From: JAVZLH01 sp038883475
Lineage (GTDB): Archaea > Thermoproteota > Bathyarchaeia > Bathyarchaeales > Bathycorpusculaceae
DNA length: 64,000 nucleotides
Direction of reading: 5' to 3'
Assembly (NCBI GenBank): GCA_038883475.1
Contig: JAVZMA010000007.1
Location: forward strand, 1 to 64,000
The position numbers were made by a program, and so were the translations under genes. Numbering within the stretch: the first letter of the stretch is position 1; every line of letters starts with the position of its first letter. Under the pieces are notes generated by a model. That model had not been told where the DNA came from. It ran no database searches and saw only the letters and a list, made by a program, of their open reading frames with translations. Below are positions 1 through 9,261 of this stretch, one piece after another.

Positions 1-853
1 CATCCATTGCCTTGGCTAAGTCATGGGTGTCTGTTAAATGTGCTGGAACGTTTTCGTATATCCATTCAAAAAGCATGTCAACATCCACATCAGCCATGTC
101 CACCGCGTTTTTCGCGCCAGCGCAAGTCTTTCCATAAATTATCATTCTTAAAACGTTGAAAATAGTTTCTTGCCTATCGCGGTAACCAAGCCAACTAACA
201 TCATCATAGGTGAGTTTTTTCTTGCCTTGGGCAAGAGCTTGAAGATCATTCACAGCCGAGCGGACATCTCCTTCCGAGCGTTGGGCGATAAATTTAAGCG
301 CGTTCTCTTCCGCCTTAATCCCCTCCCGCTCGCATATACGTTTTAAATGCTTCATAACCTCGCTTGCAGAGGGTTTTTTGAATTCTATTAGGAGGCAGTA
401 GTTGCGGAGATTTGTGAATCGGGGGTCATAAGCATTGTTGGCAATTAAAACTACTGGACACTGCGCGGTTCTGACAATTTCTGTTATGGCTTTGACGCCG
501 CCCTTGTCGGCTGTTCCAGTCAAGCCGTCCAATTCATCTAAAAGAATGATTCTTTTTCGACCAAAAAGTGAGCCGTATTGGGAAGCCAACCCAGCAAAAC
601 GTTTCACCGCTTCTTCTGTTCGGTAATCACTTGCGTTTTTCTCAACAAACTCCATTTTAAAATCATTCGCCAAAGCCTCAACCGTAACTGTTTTTCCAAC
701 CCCTGGAGGCCCATAAAGAAAGGCGGCTCGTTTTTTGGGTGTACCTTTATCCCAAGATTTTATCCAGTCAACAAGTTTTTTAATGGATTCTGGGTTTCCG
801 ACAATTTCCGCCGTGGTTTTGGGCTTGTGTTTAACAGTCCATGAGGCATACAA
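1..853 (-). CDS. rfcL: Replication factor C large subunit (partial, runs off left edge)
   Basis: This is the large subunit of the archaeal clamp loader, which opens PCNA and loads it on primed DNA. About 284 N-terminal codons are visible. The protein begins YASWTVKHKPKT, the usual RFC-L opening, followed by an AAA+ Walker A (GPPGVGKT, read from the reverse strand near 690-710) and a Walker B LDELDG near 525-545. The C-terminal collar region lies outside the window. The start is inferred to be TTG at 851-853, because the next in-frame codon but three upstream is a stop and the usual N-terminus starts here; a GAGGT-like ribosome site precedes it. It follows rfcS by only 9 bases, so the two are surely co-transcribed. 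No intein is seen in the visible part. Confidence 0.93.
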   Translation of the reverse strand, partial: MYASWTVKHKPKTTAEIVGNPESIKKLVDWIKSWDKGTPKKRAAFLYGPPGVGKTVTVEALANDFKMEFVEKNASDYRTEEAVKRFAGLASQYGSLFGRKRIILLDELDGLTGTADKGGVKAITEIVRTAQCPVVLIANNAYDPRFTNLRNYCLLIEFKKPSASEVMKHLKRICEREGIKAEENALKFIAQRSEGDVRSAVNDLQALAQGKKKLTYDDVSWLGYRDRQETIFNVLRMIIYGKTCAGAKNAVDMADVDVDMLFEWIYENVPAHLTDTHDLAKAMD

Positions 854-862
854 AGGTTGCGC

Positions 863-1834
863 CTACCTCGCCTTTCTCAATTCGCTGCCAGCCTCAACAA
901 GTCTGGCAAGTAGGGCGCTGAGCTGAACTTCTTCATCTGCACCTGCAACAAGCCTATAATCTATTTCGCCAACAATGTCCGCTAAACGTATTTTCATCGG
1001 TTCGGGTATGTCTGCTCGGAAAATCTCTGTGTGAATCTGCCTAATTATGTCGCTTCCAGCCACGCCGTACTTCTGAATCATTTCACGGAGTTGTTTTCGC
1101 GCTTCTATAAAGTTGCCTTTCATGGCTATGTCTATCATTTTTTGGACATCTGTTGGATTAGCCCTTCCAGTAATCGAATAAACAACCTTTGCATCAATGG
1201 GCTTATTTAACGATGCCGCAGCCTGTAAAGTGTTTATCGCTCTTCTTAGGTCTCCACCGCAAACCTCAAAAATGGCGTCTAACCCTTCACCAAGAAGTTT
1301 TATGCCTTCTTTCTCCGCTATATACTTCAAATACTTGTCATGTTCTTCTCTAGGCAAAAAAGTGAAACGAAAAGGGGCGCATCTGGACTGTATGGGCTCT
1401 ATTATTTTTCCACTATAGTTTGCGCATAAGATGAAGCGGCATGTTTCTGTGTAGCGCTCCATTGTCCGCCTTAATGCTTGCTGCGCGTCTGCAGTCATGT
1501 TGTCCGCTTCGTCCAGAATCATCATTTTAAAGGGGATTTCACCGATGGAACGAACCCTTGCAAAGGTTTTCACAGTTTCCCTGACAACATCGATTCCTCT
1601 CTCGTCGCTGGCGTTCAATTCCATAATGTGCTCCCGGTAACCTTCGCCGTAGAGGTCTCTTGCCAAACAAAGGGCTGCCGTTGTCTTTCCAGTTCCGGGT
1701 GGTCCGGCAAAAATGCAGTGGGGCACATTTCGCGATTTGACATAGCTTTTTAAACGTTCAACTATTTCTTTTTGGTTAACCATTTCATCTAATGTTTTAG
1801 GTCTATATTTTTCAGCCCACATCTCAAAACTCAA
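863..1834 (-). CDS. rfcS: Replication factor C small subunit
   Basis: Clamp-loader small subunit, 323 aa, the usual full length. The AAA+ module shows Walker A GPPGTGKT at residues 44-51, Walker B DEAD at 108-111 and the SRC arginine-finger motif at 150-152. The C-terminal helical collar is complete. It would assemble with the large subunit encoded just downstream and load the PCNA encoded at 20838-21593. It is the first gene of an rfcS-rfcL pair. No intein, although RFC genes are common intein hosts. Confidence 0.97.
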   Translation of the reverse strand: MSFEMWAEKYRPKTLDEMVNQKEIVERLKSYVKSRNVPHCIFAGPPGTGKTTAALCLARDLYGEGYREHIMELNASDERGIDVVRETVKTFARVRSIGEIPFKMMILDEADNMTADAQQALRRTMERYTETCRFILCANYSGKIIEPIQSRCAPFRFTFLPREEHDKYLKYIAEKEGIKLLGEGLDAIFEVCGGDLRRAINTLQAAASLNKPIDAKVVYSITGRANPTDVQKMIDIAMKGNFIEARKQLREMIQKYGVAGSDIIRQIHTEIFRADIPEPMKIRLADIVGEIDYRLVAGADEEVQLSALLARLVEAGSELRKAR

Positions 1835-1960
1835 AGCAAATCCCCTTACGTTTGATAGTTGGAATCATTAATAAATGCTTATGTAATAAATTAGTAACCT
1901 TGTTATGACAACCTTGCATAATGTTTAGATAGATTAAATGTTTCATTTATTATATAGTCC

Positions 1961-1980
1961 TTCCCGGAATTTCTGGAAAT
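1961..1980 (+). promoter_or_regulatory. Two tandem TTC-n-GGAA elements in the rfcS / gltB-like divergent region
   Basis: Two similar 10-base units lie end to end, TTCCCGGAAT and TTCTGGAAAT. Each is nearly self-complementary. They sit downstream of a TATA-like TTTATTATATAG (about 1944-1955) and upstream of the start at 2046. The placement suggests an operator for the forward gene; the binding protein is unknown. Confidence 0.3.
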
Positions 1981-2045
1981 AACGTTTAAATGCCTATCGG
2001 CTAGTTTAACGCGCCAAACGCAACTTGCAAACGTAAGGTGAGGAA

Positions 2046-3653
2046 ATGACAGAACGTGTTCTTAGAAATAGCTCTTACTTAAATGGAAAGTCAACCACTG
2101 CAACAACAACACGCGTAAAAGACACAAGCCCTACAAGTGGAATGTGCCCCATATGTATCCGCGACTGTCCAGTAATGTGCGAGATAAGCCTATCAGCTTT
2201 CAGAGGAAGAGAAGCACTTTACCCCGAACCAGTCCAGTTTGGATATAGCACAGCAGGAGCCCTCAAAGACTTTGGATTAGACTGGTCTCACTTCAACATT
2301 CAAGCTGGTTTATTTGAGGCTGTTGGCATCGAGGAAAATTCTGACGTCGCACTTTTCCCAAATGTTAACATTGAAACAAAAGTGGCGGGAATACCGCTTA
2401 AGGTTCCAATTCTATGCGGAGCTTTCGGCTCAACGGATGTTGCGCGGCTGAACTGGGAAGGGTTGGCGGTAGGCGCAGCCCTTTCAGGCACGATGATAAT
2501 AGTTGGCGAAAACGTGTGCGGCATGGATCCTGAAGCACAGTTTACTAACGGGAAAGTTACATATTCGAAGGAGCTTAAGCGCAGGGTTGAATTGTTCCGA
2601 AAGTTCTGGGATGGAAAATACGGGGACATTGCGGTGCAAACAAATGTGGAAGACCAGAGGCTTGGAGTTGATGTCTACGCAATTTCAAAGCTTGAGGTAA
2701 ACGTTATTGAAAGGAAATGGGGTCAAGGTGCAAAGGCAATTGGAGGCGAAGTTCGCATAAGAGACTTAGATAAGGCAATAATGATGAAGAAAAGAGGCTA
2801 CATCGTAATCCCAGACCCTGAAGACCCAACTGTGCAGCAAGCCTTCAAAGATGAAACCTTCAAATCCTTCGAAAGACACAGCAGGGTAGGCATACCAAAA
2901 GAGAAAGACTTTGTAGAAGACATAGAGTGGCTAAGAGAACAGGGTGCAAAACATGTAACCCTCAAAACAGGAGCCTACAGACCAACAGCAGTAGCTTACA
3001 CCCTAAAAATAGCGTCGGAAGCGAAAATTGATGCAGTATACTTTGACGGTGCGGGCGGGGGAACGGGCATGAGCCCAGTTCCAATGATGGACGAGATGAG
3101 CATCCCAACAGTCTACCTAGAAACCATAGTTCTAAAATGCGCTCAAATACTGAAAAAGAAAGGACGCTACGTGCCAGATCTAATCATGGCTGGGGGATTT
3201 ATAAATGAAACGCAGATTTTCAAGGCGATAGCAATGAGCAACTTCGGAGACGGCCCCTTTGTAAAAGCAGTTTTAATGGCGCGTTCTCCTATTACAGCTG
3301 TTATGAAGGCAAACTATTTCAATCAGTTAGCCAAAGAGGGAAAACTCCCTAAGGCATTCGCTGACAAATATGGTACAACACCGGAGAAGTTCTTTATCGC
3401 TACCCCCGAACTTAAGGCAAGATACGGAGAGCGCTTCAAGGATATACCGTGGGAAGCCATAGGACTTTACACGTACCTAACAGACCGAATAGGCGTGGGA
3501 CTAAAACAGCTACTGGCAGGAGCCAGAAAATGGAAACTGGAACTTATAAACAGAAACGATTTAATGAGTTTGTCTGATGTAGCCGCCAAAGTTACTGGAA
3601 TACCTTTGCCACATGAAGCGGAAAAGGACGCGGTTGAAAGAATTTTAGACTAG
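2046..3653 (+). CDS. Glutamate-synthase-like FMN protein (GltB central domain, archaeal type)
   Basis: A 535-aa protein related to the FMN-binding, 2-oxoglutarate-reducing central domain of glutamate synthase (FMN_Glu_syn family). A short Cys-rich segment near residues 34-46 (CPICIRDCPVMC) could hold an iron-sulfur centre. The TIM-barrel core has the phosphate-binding run FDGAGGGTGMSP. The glutaminase (class II amidotransferase) and GXGXG domains of bacterial GltB are absent, as in other archaeal stand-alone versions. A GltD-like flavoprotein is encoded at 59352-61067, but adjacency does not link them. An AGGTGAGG ribosome site precedes the ATG. The real substrate is not proven; glutamate synthase is the family default. 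Confidence 0.85.
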   Translation: MTERVLRNSSYLNGKSTTATTTRVKDTSPTSGMCPICIRDCPVMCEISLSAFRGREALYPEPVQFGYSTAGALKDFGLDWSHFNIQAGLFEAVGIEENSDVALFPNVNIETKVAGIPLKVPILCGAFGSTDVARLNWEGLAVGAALSGTMIIVGENVCGMDPEAQFTNGKVTYSKELKRRVELFRKFWDGKYGDIAVQTNVEDQRLGVDVYAISKLEVNVIERKWGQGAKAIGGEVRIRDLDKAIMMKKRGYIVIPDPEDPTVQQAFKDETFKSFERHSRVGIPKEKDFVEDIEWLREQGAKHVTLKTGAYRPTAVAYTLKIASEAKIDAVYFDGAGGGTGMSPVPMMDEMSIPTVYLETIVLKCAQILKKKGRYVPDLIMAGGFINETQIFKAIAMSNFGDGPFVKAVLMARSPITAVMKANYFNQLAKEGKLPKAFADKYGTTPEKFFIATPELKARYGERFKDIPWEAIGLYTYLTDRIGVGLKQLLAGARKWKLELINRNDLMSLSDVAAKVTGIPLPHEAEKDAVERILD

Positions 3654-3656
3654 AAT

Positions 3657-3673
3657 CCCTTTTTCCTTTTTCT
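3657..3673 (+). terminator. T-rich terminator after the gltB-like gene
   Basis: The run CCCTTTTTCCTTTTTCT begins 3 bases after the stop codon. Archaeal termination commonly uses such oligo-T tracts without a hairpin. Confidence 0.5.
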
Positions 3674-3806
3674 AAAATGTAAAAGCCATAAGCTGACAGC
3701 GTTCTGTTTTAATTTTTCTAAGACTTTAATCTAAGTTTTTAAACTACTGATTTTATATTCGTTAAAGGCGATAAGACCAAAAACTGGGAAAGGAGAAAAA
3801 TGGCTA

Positions 3807-4373
3807 ATGCAGTTAGTAACGAAAATGCGCAGTTTAGATTTTGCCTTTGAAAATTTACCTGTAAGAGTTGTGGCTAACAGAAATTGCCCAGAAGTTAGAT
3901 TGGCTGGGTTAAATGTTGGACCCTTCGAGGAAGGAAACGAGTATGAAGTTCCCTACTGGATAGCCCTTGAACTTCAAAAGTTTGGAATTGTACGCCCCCG
4001 CGGGGAAGAACTGTTGGATGCCTCTGCGCTTTACAAGATTCATTGGAAAGAACGTGCTCAATCAACCGGGCAACTTTCAAGTTTGCCGGAGGATTTTTAC
4101 CCGAAAATTCGGAGACTCCTAGCCGAATTAAAAGGGGAGATTGCCAAACAACCGGAAAAGATGCGGGATTATGAGAGGGTGAAACATCTAGCCTTAGACA
4201 TTGTAAACTTAAGGTTAAAGAAAATAGTCTCTCTTGCCGCAACCCCAGTCCAAACGGAACAATTCCTAAAAAGTTTAACAAAAGAAGAGAGACTTCTTTA
4301 TGAGGAGCTTTACAGAAACATCAATTTGTGGAGAGCCAAAATACTTGAATTCAACAAAGGGGAAGAAGAATGA
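3807..4373 (+). CDS. gins23: GINS complex subunit Gins23 (Psf2/Psf3 type)
   Basis: An 188-aa GINS subunit, part of the CMG-like replicative helicase. The small beta-rich B domain comes first (VRVVANR to about residue 60) and the alpha-helical A domain follows; this B-then-A order identifies the Psf2/Psf3 (Gins23) class. The partner with the opposite order is at 10643-11194. The stop overlaps the mcm start as ATGA, so the two are translationally coupled. The start is uncertain: 3807 is given, but an ATG at 3825 would also fit the family N-terminus. An AAGGAG site lies at about 3789-3794. Confidence 0.85.
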   Translation: MQLVTKMRSLDFAFENLPVRVVANRNCPEVRLAGLNVGPFEEGNEYEVPYWIALELQKFGIVRPRGEELLDASALYKIHWKERAQSTGQLSSLPEDFYPKIRRLLAELKGEIAKQPEKMRDYERVKHLALDIVNLRLKKIVSLAATPVQTEQFLKSLTKEERLLYEELYRNINLWRAKILEFNKGEEE

Positions 4374-6409
4374 CTGAAGAAATAGAAATTGCAGATCCAC
4401 AAGAACGTTTTCTGGAACTTTTTAAGACTGAAAAATACCGTCAGAGGATATCGCAACTTGCAGTTTCAGGAAAAACTTCGTTAATCGTTGAGTTTGAAGA
4501 CATTTTAGCTTTTGACCAGAGACTTGCTGACGAACTTTTAGAAAAACCAGACGAATACATAGAAAAACACGCGTGTAACGCCGCCTATCAACAGCTTGCA
4601 ATAGAAGATGCAGAATACGCGAAGAAAGTGGAGAAAATTTCCGTTAGAATCATGGGACTTTTGGAAGCAACGCCCCTGCGGAAACTCGGCGCCGCCCACA
4701 TCGGGAAACTCGTCATGGTTGAAGGCATCGTTGTCCGCTCAACTCCAGTTCGCCCCATGGTTATGCGAGCTGCATTCAAATGTAAAAGATGCGGAGAACC
4801 CACACTCATAGACCAAAGTGGACCTTTTCTAAGAGCCCCATTCCAATGTAGGAACCCCCAATGCGGTTCAAAGGGACCATTTGAATTTGTCCAGGAAGAA
4901 TCCCAGTTCATAGATTCACAAGACCTCCGCGTTCAAGAAAGACCTGAAGATCTTCCGCCGGGACAGTTACCCAGAACATTGCATGTTAAGCTTGTAGGTG
5001 GTGAAATAGTTGATGTGGCAAGACCGGGCGATCATGTTTCAATAGTTGGGATAGTTCGTGCGGTAGCGCCCACAATGCCTAGAATTGGAAAACTTCGCAC
5101 TTTTGTTTTACACCTTGATGCAAATTCCATCGAAGTTTTGGGTAAAGAACCTGAAGCCGCGTTGCCTTCACCTGAAGAGGAAGAGAAAATTCTTGAACTC
5201 GCCAAAGACCCTTGGATACACCGCAAAATAATGAACTCAATCGCCCCTTCAATATACGGATATGACCACATTAAAGAAGCCATAATGTATCTACTTTTTG
5301 GTGGAGTGCCGAAAACTCTTCCAGACATAGCAATAAGAGGGGAGCTAAATGTCCTTTTGATAGGCGACCCGGGAACAGCGAAATCTCAGCTTCTGCAATA
5401 CGTGGCGCGGGTTGCGCCGCGCGGGTTGTATACTTCTGGTCGCGGCACAACAGCGGCTGGTTTAACGGCTGCCGTAATAAGAGAGAAGGGGGGAGGCATG
5501 AGCCTAGAGGCAGGAGCGCTTGTTTTAGCAGACAAGGGTATCGCATGCATTGACGAGATGGATAAGATGCGTCCAGAGGATAGAGTTGCCATCCACGAGG
5601 CTATGGAGCAGCATACAGTTTCAGTTGCAAAAGGCGGAATAGTTGCAACACTAAACGCGAGAACAGCCATACTTGCAGCCGCGAACCCAACTTTAGGAAG
5701 ATACGAGCCTCACCGTGCAATCGCCGAAAACATTTCCCTGCCAGTGACGATACTTTCAAGATTCGACCTCATCTTCGTTTTGAGAGATGTACCGAACAAG
5801 GAAACAGACAGCAAGATGGCAGAACACATCCTAGAAATCCACAGAAAAGGCTTAAGCCCCATTGAGCCTCCGATGTCGCTGGAGCTTTTGCGAAAGTATA
5901 TAAGCTATGCCAAGGGAATAAAACCTGTTTTAACTCAAGAGGCGTTGCGACGACTAAACGATTTTTACTTAGCCATGCGCTCCGTAAGCGAGGCTGAAGG
6001 CTCTCCCGTGGCGATAACAGCCCGCCAACTTGAATCCCTAGTTAGGATAGCTGAAGCCCGAGCTCGCGTAGCCTTGAGAAAGGAGGTTTTAGCCGAGGAT
6101 GCTGAAGCGGCAATTGCTATAATGAAACGGTCGCTTGAAGAGGTTGGAATAGACGTGTCCTCCTATAAAATTGACATAGACCTAATTATGACTGGAAAGC
6201 CCAAAAGCATGAGAGACAAATTGCAGATAATTCTTTCAACCATGCTGGAAATGGAGAAAGAAACTGGAATGATTGAGAAAGTGGCGCTTCTAAACGAGTT
6301 GGAGATGAAATATAAAATTTCTAAAGCAGAGGCGGAACGCCTCATTAAGCAGCTTCTACGCGAAGGAACAATCTACGAACCCAGAGAGGGCTACCTAAAG
6401 AAAACGTAA
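4370..6409 (+). CDS. mcm: Replicative DNA helicase MCM
   Basis: Full-length 679-aa minichromosome maintenance helicase. The N-terminal domain carries a zinc finger with Cys at 138, 141, 160 and 165. The AAA+ core has Walker A GDPGTAKS (332-339), Walker B CIDEMDKM (393-400) and the arginine finger SRFD (463-466). A C-terminal winged-helix region (about 615-675) closes the protein. It is coupled to gins23 by a 4-base overlap, an arrangement found in many archaea. No intein or duplication is seen. Confidence 0.98.
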   Translation: MTEEIEIADPQERFLELFKTEKYRQRISQLAVSGKTSLIVEFEDILAFDQRLADELLEKPDEYIEKHACNAAYQQLAIEDAEYAKKVEKISVRIMGLLEATPLRKLGAAHIGKLVMVEGIVVRSTPVRPMVMRAAFKCKRCGEPTLIDQSGPFLRAPFQCRNPQCGSKGPFEFVQEESQFIDSQDLRVQERPEDLPPGQLPRTLHVKLVGGEIVDVARPGDHVSIVGIVRAVAPTMPRIGKLRTFVLHLDANSIEVLGKEPEAALPSPEEEEKILELAKDPWIHRKIMNSIAPSIYGYDHIKEAIMYLLFGGVPKTLPDIAIRGELNVLLIGDPGTAKSQLLQYVARVAPRGLYTSGRGTTAAGLTAAVIREKGGGMSLEAGALVLADKGIACIDEMDKMRPEDRVAIHEAMEQHTVSVAKGGIVATLNARTAILAAANPTLGRYEPHRAIAENISLPVTILSRFDLIFVLRDVPNKETDSKMAEHILEIHRKGLSPIEPPMSLELLRKYISYAKGIKPVLTQEALRRLNDFYLAMRSVSEAEGSPVAITARQLESLVRIAEARARVALRKEVLAEDAEAAIAIMKRSLEEVGIDVSSYKIDIDLIMTGKPKSMRDKLQIILSTMLEMEKETGMIEKVALLNELEMKYKISKAEAERLIKQLLREGTIYEPREGYLKKT

Positions 6410-6426
6410 AGAGAAGGGGGAACGGT

Positions 6427-6993
6427 TTAATGGGCAGCTTCAACGTTAGCTTCTTTGTAGTATTGAGCATTGGCAGTGAACACTGTTATACCAACGGTCA
6501 CACCGATGTCGCTAACTGAAACATGATCTGGATCTGTTATGTATATTATCATGCTCCAGCCGGATCTCAATATGAGGTCGTCGCTTGCTGCGGTGAGTGC
6601 ATAGTTGCTTGTTGCTCCGCCTAAAGTTGCGTTCATACCAGTTAACGTTCCATTTGCATGCGGCTCAACATATCCTAGGTCTTCGTTTACAGTATCTGTG
6701 GTTTTACAATAGTATACTGTGCTCCACAAGCATTCTTGACCTCTAACGGATATTTTGTCGATTACAAGGTCCCTGCCGCCAGTGTTGATTATTAGAAATG
6801 TTGCTTCGGCAAAACTTGTGCCGTTGTGCCATATGTGCAGCTTAAAGATTTGAAGGTTTTCTTCCTGCACCCGCGTTGTTGTCACGTTTATTGCGTAAAA
6901 CGTCACTACAGTAGCCAGCAACACTGAAACAACTAGTATTATCAATGTTGTTACTACCACGCTTAATCCTTTCTTATTTTTTAACAGACGCAT
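6427..6993 (-). CDS. Archaeal type IV pilin-like protein
   Basis: A 188-aa secreted filament-type protein. Its N-terminus has the class III signal peptide pattern: a basic stretch RLLKNKKG, a likely prepilin-peptidase site before LSVV, and a hydrophobic helix of about 20 residues. The rest is a beta-rich, Thr/Asn-rich domain with NGT/NAT sequons, suggesting extracellular glycosylation. Processing would need an archaeal prepilin peptidase, which is not in this window, nor is an assembly ATPase. It is a monocistronic gene convergent with mcm. Flagellin, pilin and small secreted filament protein cannot be separated from sequence alone. Confidence 0.75.
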   Translation of the reverse strand: MRLLKNKKGLSVVVTTLIILVVSVLLATVVTFYAINVTTTRVQEENLQIFKLHIWHNGTSFAEATFLIINTGGRDLVIDKISVRGQECLWSTVYYCKTTDTVNEDLGYVEPHANGTLTGMNATLGGATSNYALTAASDDLILRSGWSMIIYITDPDHVSVSDIGVTVGITVFTANAQYYKEANVEAAH

Positions 6994-7217
6994 AGCTCAT
7001 CCCGATTCAAACTGTTTGAGAACTTACATCGATAAAGAAGAGTAAGAACATTTGTATGTCTAAAAAACAACGCAACCGAATGATAAAGATTCATGCGGTT
7101 AATTAAAAATTAGAAACTTGCAGCAACATTCAAAATTAATTTCAGCAAGGCATATCATAACTTTGAGGAAAATGTTAAACGCAATAGCTGGCAACATTTG
7201 ATGCCAAGGAATGAGAG
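6994..7217. other. Divergent promoter region between pilin and epimerase genes
   Basis: 224 bases without a gene. The sequence is AT-rich with several TATA-like stretches. A short inverted repeat TGGCA...TGCCA (7189-7193 and 7202-7206) lies just before the epimerase start. No RNA gene is recognised. Confidence 0.4.
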
Positions 7218-8309
7218 ATGAAGACGGTAATGGTTGTTGTAGGCACACGCCCCGAAATCATAAAAATGGCGCCAGTTATAAGAGCATTAAAAAAGCAAAA
7301 GATTCCATTAATTTTCACCCATTGCGGTCAACATTACGACTATAACATGTCCCAACAGTTTATTGAAGAACTGGAACTTCCAACACCTGACTACGAACTA
7401 AAGATTAAAGCGTATACGCAAGGAGCGCAGACCGCCCGCATATTGGCTTGCATGGAGCAGCTAATAAGGAAAACTTGTCCCACAATGGTTTTGGTTGAAG
7501 GGGACACGAACGGAGTGCTTGCAACAGCCTTGGCAACAGTAAAACTTGGAGTGCCTGTTGGTCATGTGGAAGCTGGACTGAGAAGTTTTGACTTGCGCAT
7601 GCCAGAGGAGCACAACAGACGTTTAACAGACCACATATCCGCTTACTTGTTCGCACCAACAAAAACCGCTGAAGAGAATTTGAAAAGAGAGGATGTTTGG
7701 GGCAAAATCTACGTGACCGGAAACACGGTCATAGACGCCGTAAACCAGCATCTACCCATAGCAGAAAGAAAATCAAAAATAATGGAAGTGGTTCGCTACA
7801 AAAAATTCGCTTTAGCAACAGCTCACAGAGCTGAAAACGTTGACAACTTAACAGTTCTCAAAAATTTTATGGAGGCATTTTCAGAAGCCCCAATACCCGT
7901 TGTTTATCCAATGCACCCCCGCACCAAAAAAAGACTACAGCGCAACAAAATTTATGGTAAAATCAAAAAATCACACAACGTGCAAATCCTGCCGCCTTTG
8001 GGTTATCTGGATTTTCTAGTTTTGATGAAGAACTGCGAAATGGTAGTCACCGATTCTGGCGGCATACAAGAGGAGGCAACAGCCCCGTGTATAAGAAAAC
8101 CAGTTTTAGTTATTCGGCTCTCCACCGAGAGACCAGAAGCGGTAAAGGCTGGTTTCGCCGAGGTGGTTGGCACAGAAAAAGAAAATATTCTTAGCGCCAT
8201 GGAAAAAACATTGGAAAGCCGGAGGGAATTGCCAGTAAACTCTCCCTATGGAAACGGAGATGCTGCAGAAAAAATCGTGGAGATAATTAAGAGAGAAGCA
8301 AATTTTTAG
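7218..8309 (+). CDS. wecB: UDP-N-acetylglucosamine 2-epimerase (non-hydrolysing)
   Basis: Converts UDP-GlcNAc to UDP-ManNAc, a precursor for surface glycans. The 363-aa protein has the family landmarks GTRPEIIK at the N-terminus, VEGDTN near residue 95, GHVEAGLR and PEEHNRR around 115-133, and TDSGGIQEEA near 280. A GAGAG sequence precedes the ATG. It runs alone, convergent with the PAC2 gene. The glycosyltransferase block at 13.8-19.7 kb could use its product. Confidence 0.93.
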   Translation: MKTVMVVVGTRPEIIKMAPVIRALKKQKIPLIFTHCGQHYDYNMSQQFIEELELPTPDYELKIKAYTQGAQTARILACMEQLIRKTCPTMVLVEGDTNGVLATALATVKLGVPVGHVEAGLRSFDLRMPEEHNRRLTDHISAYLFAPTKTAEENLKREDVWGKIYVTGNTVIDAVNQHLPIAERKSKIMEVVRYKKFALATAHRAENVDNLTVLKNFMEAFSEAPIPVVYPMHPRTKKRLQRNKIYGKIKKSHNVQILPPLGYLDFLVLMKNCEMVVTDSGGIQEEATAPCIRKPVLVIRLSTERPEAVKAGFAEVVGTEKENILSAMEKTLESRRELPVNSPYGNGDAAEKIVEIIKREANF

Positions 8310-8319
8310 CCTGTTAAGT

Positions 8320-9093
8320 TTAAGAAATATAAGTTATTTTCTTGTCTTCTTCTTTCTTCATTTCCTCAGCCTGCAAAACCCTTCGCGCTTCAATTTTCTG
8401 CAGTCTACTAACCATTTTTTCAGCCTTAGAAATCTCCTCATCCAAACCAGCCAAATCCACATCAAAACCCAAAATTGCTTGCAACACTTCCAAAACACTC
8501 TTGGCAGCCATAGGGTCTGGAAGATATCCACGGGTTTCTCCCAGAAGACAGAGAGCGGAAATTTTTTTGAAACGGGCTAACCCCAGTATTAGTCCCGCTG
8601 TGCCGACGATGGGGCTTCCCATGGGGCTTACTATGGCTCCGGCATTCAAAGCTTTGTTCAGAAGCTCGGTGGTGGTTGATGCTGCAATAACCTTTGGCTT
8701 GCCCTTTGCTTCTACACGATAACCACCAATCGTTACAATCATTTCCACACCGTGTTGTTTGGCAAAATCTAAAATGCAATTGGAGATTTCATATTGCCCT
8801 TCTATTGTCTGCGCTTGGCTATCTCCGGTGAAAAGGATTAGGTCATTTTTGCCTTTCGTGTTTTTCCAGAAATAAAATGTTCCTCGCAAAAGCCTAACGC
8901 TTCCTTTTTTGTTGACAAGCACAAAATATGGGAAGTGAGGAGAATATAAGTAACCCAATTTTTCAGCCTTTAACTGCTTAACCAAATAACGCACAGCAAT
9001 TTTACCGACAAGCCCCAGACCTGGAAGCCCCTCAATCAAAACTGGCTTGTTTAACTCCGTTTTTACAACTTCTTTAACGACGGTTTCCTTCAT
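8320..9093 (-). CDS. Proteasome assembly chaperone family protein (PAC2 family)
   Basis: A 257-aa member of the PAC2/PbaB family, related to eukaryotic PAC2 and archaeal proteins that assist or interact with the proteasome. Landmarks are the opening LIEGLPGLGLVGKIA, the central GDSQAQ and the TIGGYRVE segment; the C-terminal 50 residues are charged and probably coiled-coil. It is the last gene of the priS-to-nop10 operon, 3 bases after nop10. The family assignment is solid, while the client protein is unknown. Confidence 0.85.
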   Translation of the reverse strand: MKETVVKEVVKTELNKPVLIEGLPGLGLVGKIAVRYLVKQLKAEKLGYLYSPHFPYFVLVNKKGSVRLLRGTFYFWKNTKGKNDLILFTGDSQAQTIEGQYEISNCILDFAKQHGVEMIVTIGGYRVEAKGKPKVIAASTTTELLNKALNAGAIVSPMGSPIVGTAGLILGLARFKKISALCLLGETRGYLPDPMAAKSVLEVLQAILGFDVDLAGLDEEISKAEKMVSRLQKIEARRVLQAEEMKKEEDKKITYIS

Positions 9094-9096
9094 CTT

Positions 9097-9261
9097 TTAC
9101 GCCTTCTTTTTCAAAGCCATTCGATATTTGATATATTTGTCGTCCGGAGAAAACTTGGGCGGATGTGGCACTCGAACTTTTCCGCCACAATACGGGCATT
9201 CATTTGTCTTTAACGTGTAATTTCCACAGTTCACACATTTTCTCAAAAGCCACACCATCAT
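9097..9261 (-). CDS. nop10: H/ACA RNP protein Nop10
   Basis: A 54-aa component of the H/ACA guide RNP that makes pseudouridine in rRNA. The reading MMVWLLRKCVNCGNYTLK is followed by CPYCGGKV and PHPPKFSP, giving the zinc ribbon (CxxC...CxxC) and the proline-rich signature of Nop10. The ATG at 9259-9261 overlaps the aIF2-alpha stop as ATGA; a second ATG directly follows and could be used instead. A GAAGGGA ribosome site precedes it. The gene is too short for ordinary ORF calling. Confidence 0.93.
   Translation of the reverse strand: MMVWLLRKCVNCGNYTLKTNECPYCGGKVRVPHPPKFSPDDKYIKYRMALKKKA

Noticed and set aside
7189..7206. Hairpin TGGCA...TGCCA before wecB as a riboswitch
   Set aside because: Only 5-base arms with no further conserved structure.
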